In this document: in pieces, positions 9,160-18,514 of the stretch
Layout: every line of letters starts with the position of its first letter
How positions within the stretch are numbered: position 1 is the stretch's first letter
NCBI GenBank assembly: GCA_013203245.1
Contig: JABMOR010000117.1
Coordinates: 1 to 34,858, forward strand
Direction of reading: 5' to 3'
Source: Candidatus Nitrosopumilus sp.
GTDB lineage: Archaea; Thermoproteota; Nitrososphaeria; Nitrososphaerales; Nitrosopumilaceae
Length of the DNA stretch: 34,858 bases
Position numbers and translations under genes: made by a program
Notes under the pieces: model-generated
Databases searched by the model: none
Seen by the model: the letters and a program-made list of their open reading frames with translations, nothing else
Told to the model about the DNA's origin: nothing

Positions 9160-9744
9160 TCACTTGTTTACATTTTCAAGCATTCTGGTTAATGACCATC
9201 CTGCTGTGCTAATTAACTCGTTTACTCTTTCTTTTTGTCTATAGTTTTTAATTATAATTTCTCTAATGTTTACCCCGTTTTTGTTAATAATATAATCAAT
9301 AACTGACTCTTTTTGGATTTTCCCATTCTCTGCTTCCACTGCATCTTTCTTTTTCATTTCTCCAATTATTCTATCTAAGAAGAATGATTTGAAAGGTGGA
9401 GTATCTGCATTGACTGCAATCTCATTATCTAAAACTATGGAAACTTGATCTGGTGTAACAAATGCTTTGGCAATAATTTTACCATCATTGACTCTTTTGA
9501 TTGGAATTGAATTTTCCACAGGTTTTTCTATGATCTCTGGTTTAACTTCTTCATCTTTTTTTATTTCTAACTGAGAAGCTTTTGTAAAACTAGAGCCTTT
9601 TAAAAACAGGTCCAAAACTGTGATATTTCCCTCTAACATTTCAATCCCTTCCTGATGTTTGTTAATTTGTTCGATCAAACTTTCTTTCAAGGCAACAATT
9701 TCTTTCACTTGCTCCTCTGAGAATTTCATAATTTGATTAATCAT
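9160..9744 (-). CDS. Hypothetical protein with N-terminal coiled coil
   Basis: 194-aa ORF directly upstream of guaA on the same strand (4-nt gap); N-terminal heptad-like helix, C-terminal compact region; no family recognised. Confidence 0.65.
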   Translation of the reverse strand: MINQIMKFSEEQVKEIVALKESLIEQINKHQEGIEMLEGNITVLDLFLKGSSFTKASQLEIKKDEEVKPEIIEKPVENSIPIKRVNDGKIIAKAFVTPDQVSIVLDNEIAVNADTPPFKSFFLDRIIGEMKKKDAVEAENGKIQKESVIDYIINKNGVNIREIIIKNYRQKERVNELISTAGWSLTRMLENVNK

Positions 9745-9764
9745 GAATGGGTATTAAATGCATT

Positions 9765-10511
9765 CTAGGTAATTATAATATCCAGCTCTTTGAATGATAT
9801 TTTTTTAAATCCTTTAATTGATTTTGAAGTGGTAAATAATTCTGATTTTGTAAAGGTTGCTAGCCATTTTAAAAGAGATTCACCTTTTCTTAATTTCTTC
9901 AATTTTATCTTCCTTTCTGATCTCTTGGTTTCTGAAAATTTCCCTATTCTTTTTCCAAAGTCCATTCCAAACAGAATAATTTTTTTTGCTTGAAAATGAT
10001 TTGCTAGAAAAACTCCTCTATCTCCATCTGTAAAACCTCCGAAATTTTCAATTTTACTAAATGAGGTTGATTGTGTTGTTCCAATACAATTTTTAAATTT
10101 TTTAACAAATTCTAGTTTTTCTATGTTATCTCCATGTGCATGTACAACAAAAATTGAATTTGTCTTTCCAATTTTTTCTAATACCTTTTCATCTCCATCT
10201 AAATCCGTGACAATGATATCTGGAATTATTCCATTTTCTACAAGTGGTTTTATTGAACTGTCTGCAGCAATTTTTACAATTTTTTTATAATTTTTTAATT
10301 TTGGAATAGCATATGACAAAGATGGCCCAGAGCCTATGACTAAAACTGTTTTTCCTTTGATTAACTTTGAAATTTTTTTGTTGACGTCAGATTTTTTTAA
10401 AATTGAATTTAAAAGAATAGATGATTCTTTATCTTTTTTTTCACTATACTTGAATTCTTTTAAAATATCCGAATACCTCTTTTTCCAACCTAAGATCATC
10501 ATATCACTCAA
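9765..10511 (-). CDS. mptE: MptE-like 6-hydroxymethylpterin diphosphokinase (COG1634/DUF115 type)
   Basis: GKTVLVIGSGPSLSYAI, PDIIVTDLDGD, VVHAHGDN, GFTDGDRGVFLA motifs of this family; adjacent to dihydropteroate synthase. Start TTG 10511 or ATG 10502. Confidence 0.8.
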   Translation of the reverse strand: MSDMMILGWKKRYSDILKEFKYSEKKDKESSILLNSILKKSDVNKKISKLIKGKTVLVIGSGPSLSYAIPKLKNYKKIVKIAADSSIKPLVENGIIPDIIVTDLDGDEKVLEKIGKTNSIFVVHAHGDNIEKLEFVKKFKNCIGTTQSTSFSKIENFGGFTDGDRGVFLANHFQAKKIILFGMDFGKRIGKFSETKRSERKIKLKKLRKGESLLKWLATFTKSELFTTSKSIKGFKKISFKELDIIIT

Positions 10512-10523
10512 ATTGCATTAGAT

Positions 10524-11387
10524 TTGATAAACCATGTGGCAAAAATTGGTAATGTGAGTGTAGGTGGAAAGAACCCTGTTCGAATTATGGGAATTCTAAA
10601 TACTAGTCCTGAATCATTTCACAAAAAGTCTGTTAATACTAGTAAAACTCTCATAAAAAATACTGCTAAATTAATGGAAGATCAAGGTGCAGATTTTATA
10701 GATGTTGGAGGCATGTCTACGGCACCATACCTTTCTACCTTAATTTCAGAACAAACAGAATCAAAAAGAATTCTAAATGCAATTAAAATAATTCAAAATT
10801 TTACAAATCTACCGATATCCGTTGATACGTGTAGAGCAAAAGTTGCAAAAGATGCTTTAGAATATGGCGTTGAAATAATCAATGATATTTCTGGATTAAA
10901 ATATGATAAAAAAATGCAAAATGTTATTTCAGAATTCACTCCTTCTTTGATTTTATGTGCGTATGATCAAAAAGTTGTCATTGGTAATTCAATAACTCAA
11001 ACTAAAAGACTACTCAAAGATAGCTTAAAGATAGCAAAACAATCCAATATCTCTTTTGAAAAAATTGTATTAGATCCTGCTATTGGATTTTTTAGAAAAA
11101 CTGGTAAGGGGCCATTTTTTACAAAAATCAAATCTGATTGGCTAGAACGAGATCTATCTGTATTAAAAAATCTAAATTCTATAAAACAGAATTTTCCTAT
11201 TTTAATCTCAGTATCAAATAAATCATTCATAGGAAAAATTTTGGGAAAAGAAAATACAAATGATCGGTTATTTGGTTCAATTGCTGCAGAAACTATTTCT
11301 GTCATGAATGGAGCTGATATTATTCGTACTCACAATGTAGAGGCAACTAAAGATGCAGTAACGATCGCTTCTAAATTATCAAAATAA
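10524..11387 (+). CDS. folP: Dihydropteroate synthase family protein
   Basis: MGILNTSPESF, GADFIDVGGMST, SVDT, INDISG, DPAIGFFRKTG motifs; TTG start likely. Confidence 0.88.
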   Translation: MINHVAKIGNVSVGGKNPVRIMGILNTSPESFHKKSVNTSKTLIKNTAKLMEDQGADFIDVGGMSTAPYLSTLISEQTESKRILNAIKIIQNFTNLPISVDTCRAKVAKDALEYGVEIINDISGLKYDKKMQNVISEFTPSLILCAYDQKVVIGNSITQTKRLLKDSLKIAKQSNISFEKIVLDPAIGFFRKTGKGPFFTKIKSDWLERDLSVLKNLNSIKQNFPILISVSNKSFIGKILGKENTNDRLFGSIAAETISVMNGADIIRTHNVEATKDAVTIASKLSK

Positions 11388-11396
11388 CACAAAGGC

Positions 11397-11405
11397 TTAT
11401 AATCA
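11397..11405 (+). promoter_or_regulatory. TATA box for guaB, consistent with a near-leaderless TTG start
   Basis: CTTATAATC about 28 nt upstream of the TTG at 11433. Confidence 0.4.
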
Positions 11406-11432
11406 ATATTTTACTTTCTTAACAAGGTTTCA

Positions 11433-12863
11433 TTGGAATTCAAAGAAGGATTAACATTTGACGACGTTCTTCTTGTACCCAAATATTCAGATATTACTAG
11501 TAGAAGCCAGACAGATCTAACTACAAAATTATCTCGAAATATTTCAATTAACATTCCTTTTGTGAGTGCAAATATGGATACTGTTACTGAATCTTTAATG
11601 GCTGGAACAATGGCTCGTGCAGGAGGAATTGGAATTATTCATAGATTTTTGACAATAAAAGAGCAAGCAAATGAAGTTCTAAAAGTAAAACGTTCTGGTA
11701 GTGTAATGATTGAAAATCCTTATTTCATATCTGCTGACAAGTCCATTGAAAATGCTTTAGATTATGCACACGATAAAGATATTTCAGGCCTCTTAGTTGT
11801 TGATTCTAATTCAAAATTAATAGGAATTCTAACTGAACGAGATTTGTTATTTGCAAATAAATCTAGTAAAATTGAAGATGTAATGACTAAGGATGTGGTT
11901 ACTGCAAAAATGGGAGTTACTTTAGAAGAATCTAAAGAAATTTTACATAAACACAGAATTGAAAAATTACCTATTGTCGATGATTCAGGAATTATCAAAG
12001 GTTTGATTACGAGTAAAGACATCACAAATAATGCAAATTTCCCAAATGCATCTAAAGATAAGAAAGGTAGACCGCTAGTTGGTGCAGCAGTTGGAGTTAA
12101 AGGTGATTTTTTAGAAAGAAGTGAATCTCTTTTAGATGCAGGAGTAGATGTTCTTGTAGTTGATATTGCTCATGGGCATAGTGAAAATGCAATCAGTACA
12201 GTTAGGAATATCAAAAAAGCATTTCCAAATTGTGAATTAATTGCAGGAAATGTTGCAACTGCTCAAGGAGCTGAAGATTTGATTAAAGCAGGTGTAGATG
12301 CTGTAAAGGTAGGTGTTGGTTCTGGTTCAATTTGTATTACTAGAGTAATCACTGGCTCAGGTGTTCCTCAATTAACTGCAGTAATGGATTGTGCTAAAAT
12401 TAGTAAAGATTATGGTATTCCAATAATTTCTGATGGTGGAACAAGAACTTCAGGTGATGCAACCAAAGCTTTGGCTGCTGGTGCCTCAACTGTTATGGTT
12501 GGTAGTATGCTTGGTGGAACTGATGAATCTCCTGGTACAGTTTTAACTAAAAATGGAAAACGATTCAAAGTTTATCGTGGAATGGCATCATTAGCCGCAT
12601 CCATAGGAAGAAAATCCAAAGAAACAGGCTTGATATCCCTTGATGATGATCTTAATGACTATGTTGCAGAAGGAGTTGAAGCAATGGTTCCATACAAAGG
12701 AACTGTGACTGACATTCTAAAACAACTAACTGGCGGTGTACGCTCTGGATTGAGTTACTGTGGAGCTCATACGATACCTCAAATGCAAGAAAATGCAGAA
12801 TTTATCAAAATGTCAAGAGCAGGATTTGCAGAAAGTCAACCTCATGACGTTTCTTTGATGTGA
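11433..12863 (+). CDS. guaB: IMP dehydrogenase with CBS domains
   Basis: [15 protein letters not shown], two CBS motifs, [20 protein letters not shown] catalytic loop, [14 protein letters not shown] start with no ATG alternative near the N terminus. Confidence 0.97.
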   Translation: MEFKEGLTFDDVLLVPKYSDITSRSQTDLTTKLSRNISINIPFVSANMDTVTESLMAGTMARAGGIGIIHRFLTIKEQANEVLKVKRSGSVMIENPYFISADKSIENALDYAHDKDISGLLVVDSNSKLIGILTERDLLFANKSSKIEDVMTKDVVTAKMGVTLEESKEILHKHRIEKLPIVDDSGIIKGLITSKDITNNANFPNASKDKKGRPLVGAAVGVKGDFLERSESLLDAGVDVLVVDIAHGHSENAISTVRNIKKAFPNCELIAGNVATAQGAEDLIKAGVDAVKVGVGSGSICITRVITGSGVPQLTAVMDCAKISKDYGIPIISDGGTRTSGDATKALAAGASTVMVGSMLGGTDESPGTVLTKNGKRFKVYRGMASLAASIGRKSKETGLISLDDDLNDYVAEGVEAMVPYKGTVTDILKQLTGGVRSGLSYCGAHTIPQMQENAEFIKMSRAGFAESQPHDVSLM

Positions 12864-12898
12864 TGAATCCAAATCAATTGTATTTTGATTGAAATAAT

Positions 12899-13741
12899 AT
12901 GAAAATAAAATTTCTTGTTTCCTTTATCGTGATTATAATATTCATAATTGGAGTTGTATTTTTTTTACAAATCCAATCTGAAAATAATACACAATCTCCA
13001 AATGAAATAAAAAAAACAAAATTGGATATAAATTCACTTTTCAACATATATGGATTTGAAGAAAATTTTGAAATTAAAAATGGAAAAAAGACATGGAATG
13101 ATGTAAAATTTGAATTAAATTCTGCAAATAATGAACTTTATGAAAAATTGAGTTATGTGTATGATGAGAGTACTGTTGTAATCTTTCATATATTTACTGC
13201 AGCAGCTTACAATGAACCTGGATTTTACACCTATTATAGAGGAGAATGTGATAAAGAATGCCTTACAATTGAAATTCAAAAAGAATACCCTCTAGATTTT
13301 GTTTCAAGTGGTAATGGATTTCAAGTGTTAAGTTTGTTAGGATATGAAATGATTTCTGACATCGATGTGGATCAAAATTCTGATATTCTTAAAAAATATG
13401 ATAAAGTAATTTTGTTGCATAATGAATATGTGACTAAAAAAGAATTTGATGCTATTACCAATCACCCAAAAGTGATCTATCTTTATCCAAATGCACTATA
13501 TGCTGAAGTCAAAATAGATTACAGTAGTAATTCCATAACTCTTCTAAGAGGTCATAACTTTCCTGAACTTGAAATAATTAATGGATTTAATTGGAAATTT
13601 GATAATAGTCCTTTAGAATATGATACAAATTGTAAAAATATGGGATTTGATCAAATTAGTAATGGATGGATGCTAAACTGTTATCCTGAAAATGCTATCC
13701 ATCAAAGTAAAGTTTTACTTGAAATGATTAAGGGATTTTAA
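12899..13741 (+). CDS. Hypothetical membrane-anchored/secreted protein
   Basis: N-terminal KIKFLVSFIVIIIFIIGVVFFLQ membrane anchor followed by a polar domain; no family recognised. Confidence 0.6.
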   Translation: MKIKFLVSFIVIIIFIIGVVFFLQIQSENNTQSPNEIKKTKLDINSLFNIYGFEENFEIKNGKKTWNDVKFELNSANNELYEKLSYVYDESTVVIFHIFTAAAYNEPGFYTYYRGECDKECLTIEIQKEYPLDFVSSGNGFQVLSLLGYEMISDIDVDQNSDILKKYDKVILLHNEYVTKKEFDAITNHPKVIYLYPNALYAEVKIDYSSNSITLLRGHNFPELEIINGFNWKFDNSPLEYDTNCKNMGFDQISNGWMLNCYPENAIHQSKVLLEMIKGF

Positions 13742-13833
13742 TAAAACATTGAAAAATTAGTCTTATTCTTATCTTTAGCCTCAAATTGCTGTATGTAGAT
13801 AATTTTTTAAACAGTATCAAGAGTAATTTCATC

Positions 13834-14301
13834 ATGCTTTCTAAAAGAACTATTATTGGATTAGTAGTTGGAAGTGCAATTATTGCAATAGGGGGATATT
13901 CTTTACTTTCACATATTGGAACAATTACTATTCATGAAGATTATGTAGTAGGATTAGGTGATCCAATGTCATACACAATTCCAGCTCCAAATCATACACC
14001 TCAATCCATGAAGATTACAGGTGATGCTTTTGATCTGAAACTTGCAAGTCCTGCAGATGGATTGCAAATTCCAAAAACCTCGTACAAAAAAGAATTAAAT
14101 TTATCTTGGATTCATTTGGCTGACGGAGAATCAAAAATTATGATTCAAAATACTGGCAATACTGAATTATCAATCACTGGAGAGTTAATTCGAAGTTCCG
14201 ATCCAATTTGGTTTACTTTTGATCTTATGGTGATTACCTCTGGAATGGTAATTATTGGATTTAGTATGGGCTTTACATTAAGAAAGCCTAAAGGATTTTA
14301 G
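13834..14301 (+). CDS. Hypothetical membrane protein with two predicted TM segments
   Basis: ORF track starts at TTG 13786, but ATG 13834 (MLSKRTIIGLVVGSAIIAIGGYSLL) is the more plausible start; C-terminal TM MVITSGMVIIGFSMGFTLRK. Confidence 0.65.
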   Translation: MLSKRTIIGLVVGSAIIAIGGYSLLSHIGTITIHEDYVVGLGDPMSYTIPAPNHTPQSMKITGDAFDLKLASPADGLQIPKTSYKKELNLSWIHLADGESKIMIQNTGNTELSITGELIRSSDPIWFTFDLMVITSGMVIIGFSMGFTLRKPKGF

Positions 14302-15113
14302 TTTAATTTTGCAGAAGGATAAGAACCTAAAATTTTCATAAATAATGTTTCTTGTTTTATTTTCTCTAACATTTCTGAAATTTTAGAATTATTTTGATGT
14401 CCTTCAAAATCCACATAGAAATTATATTCCCAAGTATTTGATTTAGTAGGTCTTGATTCAATTTTTGTTAGATTGACATTATTTTTGTTAAAATTCTCTA
14501 TTATTCTATATAGCGAGCCTGGTTCATGTTTTATTGAAAAGATTATTGATGTTTTGTCATTACCTGTTTCAGAATTATTTTCTTTTGATAGAATCAAAAA
14601 CCTTGTGTAATTATTCAGATTATTTGCAATGTTATCTAAAATAATTGGCATTTCATATATTTCTGCAGCATCTTTACTGGCAATACACGCATAATTTCCT
14701 TTGTTTAGTTCTTGAACCATCTTTACACTTCCTGCCGTATCATATGCAGGAATTGTTTTCATGTTATGTTTTTCAATAAATTTTCTACATTGACCTAAAG
14801 CTTGTGGATGTGAATATACTGTATCTATTTCATCAATATTACCAGTTCCAATTAAACAATGTTCAATCCTATGGTAAATTTCACCTGTTACATTTAGAGA
14901 TGTAGAATATAACACATCATAACTTTCACCTACACTTCCTTCCAAAGAATTTTCAACTGGTAAAATTGCATACTGTGATTTGTTGTTGGTAGTGTTATCT
15001 AATACTTCAGCAAATGTTGAAAGGGGGATTGTTTCAATTTGTTTGCTGAAAAATGATTTTGCTGCAGCTTCACTATATGCACCTCGTTCACCCTGGAACG
15101 AAACATGAATCAT
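14298..15113 (-). CDS. pheA: Prephenate dehydratase with C-terminal ACT domain
   Basis: SFQGERGAYSEAAA, LPVENSLEGSV, YSHPQALGQC, GSLYRIIENFNKNNVNLTKIESRP (ACT ESRP motif). Confidence 0.95.
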   Translation of the reverse strand: MIHVSFQGERGAYSEAAAKSFFSKQIETIPLSTFAEVLDNTTNNKSQYAILPVENSLEGSVGESYDVLYSTSLNVTGEIYHRIEHCLIGTGNIDEIDTVYSHPQALGQCRKFIEKHNMKTIPAYDTAGSVKMVQELNKGNYACIASKDAAEIYEMPIILDNIANNLNNYTRFLILSKENNSETGNDKTSIIFSIKHEPGSLYRIIENFNKNNVNLTKIESRPTKSNTWEYNFYVDFEGHQNNSKISEMLEKIKQETLFMKILGSYPSAKLN

Positions 15114-15116
15114 TTC

Positions 15117-15668
15117 TTAAACTCGTAAATTTACGAAGTCACTATTTCCAAAATTTGCAGAAAGTTTTCTCTCATCAATCCATCCACACTCTGTACATTT
15201 TATTGCATCGCGCATTGGAATAACTTTACTACCACATTTTCTACATTTTGTAAACAATATTCCTAAGTTTGGTTCACTAATTCCTGCATGAATAGTGCCA
15301 TTAAGATGATTAAGAATTTTTAGTGTAACTATGTCATTGACTAGTGCAACATTTCTTATTCTTAAATTTCGTGTTCCACAAATACATTCAACTTTAGATG
15401 TGGTGGGTTTTCCATTAATGTAATCAATTGAAACTGCTATCATTGATGACATAACTGCAGCTACTGTTCCAATAATAATATCTCCGACTTTGGGAATGGA
15501 TAAAAGTTTTGGATGTTTTACACTTACAGTTCGTGATGTCTTGTCAATGTCTTTTTCTCCGATTGCTGCTGCTCTAACCATATCTCCATCGTCAAAAGCA
15601 TTATGACCTGCCTCATATTCCTCAATAGATGCTATTTTGTCTCCTGGAAATGTTGCATTTTCAGACAT
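15117..15668 (-). CDS. csl4: Exosome RNA-binding subunit Csl4
   Basis: N-terminal PGDKIASIEEYEAG, S1-like domain, C-terminal zinc ribbon CRKCGSKVIPMRDAIKCTECGW. Confidence 0.92.
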   Translation of the reverse strand: MSENATFPGDKIASIEEYEAGHNAFDDGDMVRAAAIGEKDIDKTSRTVSVKHPKLLSIPKVGDIIIGTVAAVMSSMIAVSIDYINGKPTTSKVECICGTRNLRIRNVALVNDIVTLKILNHLNGTIHAGISEPNLGILFTKCRKCGSKVIPMRDAIKCTECGWIDERKLSANFGNSDFVNLRV

Positions 15669-15727
15669 ATTGAGAATTTTGCTTTTATGATTATAATTGT
15701 TTGTGGTTTAATGGATCTTGATAAATC

Positions 15728-15735
15728 ATATATCT
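15728..15735 (+). promoter_or_regulatory. TATA box (CATATATC) for MDR reductase
   Basis: AT-rich TATA element about 25 nt upstream of ATG 15756 (in-frame with ATG 15747), suggesting that start is used leaderlessly. Confidence 0.4.
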
Positions 15736-15746
15736 TTAAAAATTAG

Positions 15747-16835
15747 ATGAAAATCATGAAAGCCCTAGTTTATGAACAATATACAGATGATGATGATTTT
15801 TCTAAAATTTTAAAAATTAAAGAAATTCCAATACCTGAACCAAAATCTAATGAAGTTATAATTAAAGTGAAAACTGCTGCTCTAAATTATGATGATATTT
15901 GGGGGATGAGGGGTAAACCATTAGCAATTCCATTACCTCATATTTCTGGAACTGATGCTGCTGGTGAAGTAACAGCTATTGGCAGTGATGTTAAAACTAT
16001 CAAAATTGGCGACAGGGTTGTCTCACATGGAAATATGTCTTGTAGAGTTTGTAAGGCATGTACTGGTGGTCGAGAATTTGATTGTAGAAAACGAACCATC
16101 TGGGGTTTTGAAACAGGTCCACTTTGGGGAGGCTATTGTGAATTTACACATCTTCCAGAAGTTAACGTTGTAAAAATCCCAGAAGGAGTTTCATATGATC
16201 AAGCCGCTGCTGCATCGATGACTCTGTTGACATCATGGCATATGTTAGTTGGTAGAGCAAAAATTCAACCTGGACAAGTAGTCTTGATAATGGGCGGTAG
16301 TTCAGGAGTTGGAAATTATGGAATTCAAATTGCAAAACTTTTTGGATGTACTGTAATTACTACTGCTAGTCCAGACAAACTAGACAAATGTTTAGACCTT
16401 GGGGCTGACTATGCTGTAGATCATAGAAAAGAAGATTGGCATAAAGAAGTAAGATCAATTGCTAAAAAAATTCCTAAACCATTAGGTGATGTACCTGGTG
16501 TTGATGTTATCTTTGAACATATTGGTGGTTCTCATTGGAATAAAGAACTCACATTGCTAAACTATGGTGGAACTATTGTAACAACTGGCGCAACAACAGG
16601 GTATGATGCTAAGACTGATTTACGTCATATTTTCTTCAAAGGAATCAATATTTTGGGCTCTACTCAAGGAACTAGAGCTGAATTAGAACAAGGTTTGTAT
16701 TGGATGTCACAAGGTAAAATCAAATCTATAATTGATTCTGTGTATTCTTTAGAAAAAGCTGCAGAGGCCCATACAAAAATGCTCAAAGGTAAAGGACTAT
16801 TTGGAAAAATCCTAATCAAACCAGGATCTTTATGA
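15747..16835 (+). CDS. Medium-chain dehydrogenase/reductase (NAD(P)H-dependent quinone/enoyl-CoA reductase-like)
   Basis: Rossmann GGSSGVGNYGIQIAKLFG, structural-zinc Cys cluster C-x2-C-x2-C-x7-C; lacks canonical catalytic-zinc ligands. Confidence 0.88.
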   Translation: MKIMKALVYEQYTDDDDFSKILKIKEIPIPEPKSNEVIIKVKTAALNYDDIWGMRGKPLAIPLPHISGTDAAGEVTAIGSDVKTIKIGDRVVSHGNMSCRVCKACTGGREFDCRKRTIWGFETGPLWGGYCEFTHLPEVNVVKIPEGVSYDQAAAASMTLLTSWHMLVGRAKIQPGQVVLIMGGSSGVGNYGIQIAKLFGCTVITTASPDKLDKCLDLGADYAVDHRKEDWHKEVRSIAKKIPKPLGDVPGVDVIFEHIGGSHWNKELTLLNYGGTIVTTGATTGYDAKTDLRHIFFKGINILGSTQGTRAELEQGLYWMSQGKIKSIIDSVYSLEKAAEAHTKMLKGKGLFGKILIKPGSL

Positions 16836-16836
16836 C

Positions 16837-17436
16837 ATGGACGATCCAAAAACAAACTCCATTTTAGATGAAGGTAATCGATTATTTTTACAAGGTAAAC
16901 TACATGATGCAATTTCATATTATGATAAAATTCTGGATGAAAATCCTAATCATGTAAGCTCTCTTAACAATAAAGGATATGCTCTCAGCAAACTAAAAGA
17001 TTTTGATGGTGCAATGAAGTGCTATGATACTGCTTTAGAGAGTTCTCCAGACGATCTTTCACTATTAGTTAACAAAATTTCCTCATTCCGAAAACAAGGA
17101 AAATTTGTTGATGCGTTATCTATCTGTAATAGTATACTGGATAATAATTCAAAATATAACATTGCACTATACCATAAAGAGCGAATATTATTTTCAATGG
17201 GGAATTTTGATGAATCCATTACATGTTGCAATCAAATTTTAGATGATTATCCTGATAATGGAGATGTTTTATTTGATAAATCATGTAGTTTTGTAATGTT
17301 GTTCAAAAATGAAGAAGCATTAGATTTACTTGAACATGCTATTTCTCAAGGAATACAATACAAAATTAAAGCTAAAAAATCAAAAATATTTGAAAAATTA
17401 TTAGATGATCCTAAATTTAAAAAATTAGTTTTATAA
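16837..17436 (+). CDS. Tetratricopeptide repeat protein
   Basis: Repeated 34-residue TPR pattern (GNRLFLQGKLHDAISYYDKILDENPNHVSSLNNKGYALSKLKDFDGAMKCYDTALESSPDD). Confidence 0.88.
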   Translation: MDDPKTNSILDEGNRLFLQGKLHDAISYYDKILDENPNHVSSLNNKGYALSKLKDFDGAMKCYDTALESSPDDLSLLVNKISSFRKQGKFVDALSICNSILDNNSKYNIALYHKERILFSMGNFDESITCCNQILDDYPDNGDVLFDKSCSFVMLFKNEEALDLLEHAISQGIQYKIKAKKSKIFEKLLDDPKFKKLVL

Positions 17437-18450
17437 TTACAACCAATGTGGAATTTCTAAATATTCATCAATGCTTTCTTTTCGTAAAACTTTGAGTAGG
17501 GCATTTGCTTGCGGAGTTGATAAAACAGGCTTGTCAAACTGATTATCTGTAGAAATTCTTGGGCATGCAACTTGAATAAAAGCATCAATACCTCTAAGAT
17601 TGTTTAATCGCTCGTTTGTAATATCAGTAAGTGCAAATAACTGAACTGCTTTTCCTTCTTTTTCTAATTCTTTTTTAAATTTCAAACCAAATACTTTTGA
17701 TAGTTGTCCTTCCTTTAATCCGATGATTATTCCAAATGATTTTGCTTCTGCTGCTTTGAATATTGCTAGACTCGCTTTCTTTTTTAATGTGCGTGCAAAT
17801 TCTGTCACTTCTCTTACTTCATTAAAATAAGGATCTAAAACAAATGTTGGTAAATTTGTTGATAATGCAATTCCTGCGGCATGAAAATTACTTTGTCCTA
17901 AAAACACGTAGGCATCTACTTCTTTTTTTAATTCTGTTGCAGGATAAAATTCACAACCAAATACTTGACCATCATTTAACTGTCCTTTTCCCTTTCCAAT
18001 TTTTACTTTAATTCCATTTTTTGTTAAAATTTTTTCAACTCTATCCATTTGATGCAAATGTTGACTATCTGTAACTAGTGAAATTATTTTTCCTTTTAAG
18101 AGATCTGTACATTTTTCTGCAACACTATCGAACCCTACATCATCAAAAGCATCAATTAAAACTAAATTTTTTTCTAATGATTCTGTATTGATCGTATGTC
18201 CAATATTAAATTGAATTTCTGCTCCTAATATTTTTGAACCCGTTGTATTCAAATCACAAGTTCCCCATGTGGTATCTGCTAAAACATATACTGGTATTTC
18301 ATATTTTGTTGAAATTTTAATTGCCATATCTTGAACTTGAGGCAACATGCCATCTGGACCATTTAATGAAACTGATGCTGGTTTCTTTTCATCTATTTCT
18401 TTGAAAATTCTTGCTTCATCTATTATAATCAATTCAGCTTGGAATGACAC
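17437..18450 (-). CDS. dph2: Diphthamide biosynthesis enzyme Dph2 (2-(3-amino-3-carboxypropyl)histidine synthase)
   Basis: LADTTWGTCDLN, three-cysteine radical-SAM-like arrangement (TWGTCD, GCEFYPA, VACPRIS). Confidence 0.93.
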   Translation of the reverse strand: MSFQAELIIIDEARIFKEIDEKKPASVSLNGPDGMLPQVQDMAIKISTKYEIPVYVLADTTWGTCDLNTTGSKILGAEIQFNIGHTINTESLEKNLVLIDAFDDVGFDSVAEKCTDLLKGKIISLVTDSQHLHQMDRVEKILTKNGIKVKIGKGKGQLNDGQVFGCEFYPATELKKEVDAYVFLGQSNFHAAGIALSTNLPTFVLDPYFNEVREVTEFARTLKKKASLAIFKAAEAKSFGIIIGLKEGQLSKVFGLKFKKELEKEGKAVQLFALTDITNERLNNLRGIDAFIQVACPRISTDNQFDKPVLSTPQANALLKVLRKESIDEYLEIPHWL

Positions 18451-18514
18451 GTTATTAATTTAAATCAACTGTATCTTACAACAACTAAAAATGTCTGATT
18501 AGTTAAAGCAAGTC

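Noticed and set aside
12855-12900. GTGATGA box C-like motif and small AATCAA-N6-TTGATT hairpin after guaB, considered as a C/D-box sRNA
   Set aside because: No box D/D' (CTGA) at suitable spacing and the GTGATGA is formed by the guaB stop; stem only 6 bp and AT-rich.
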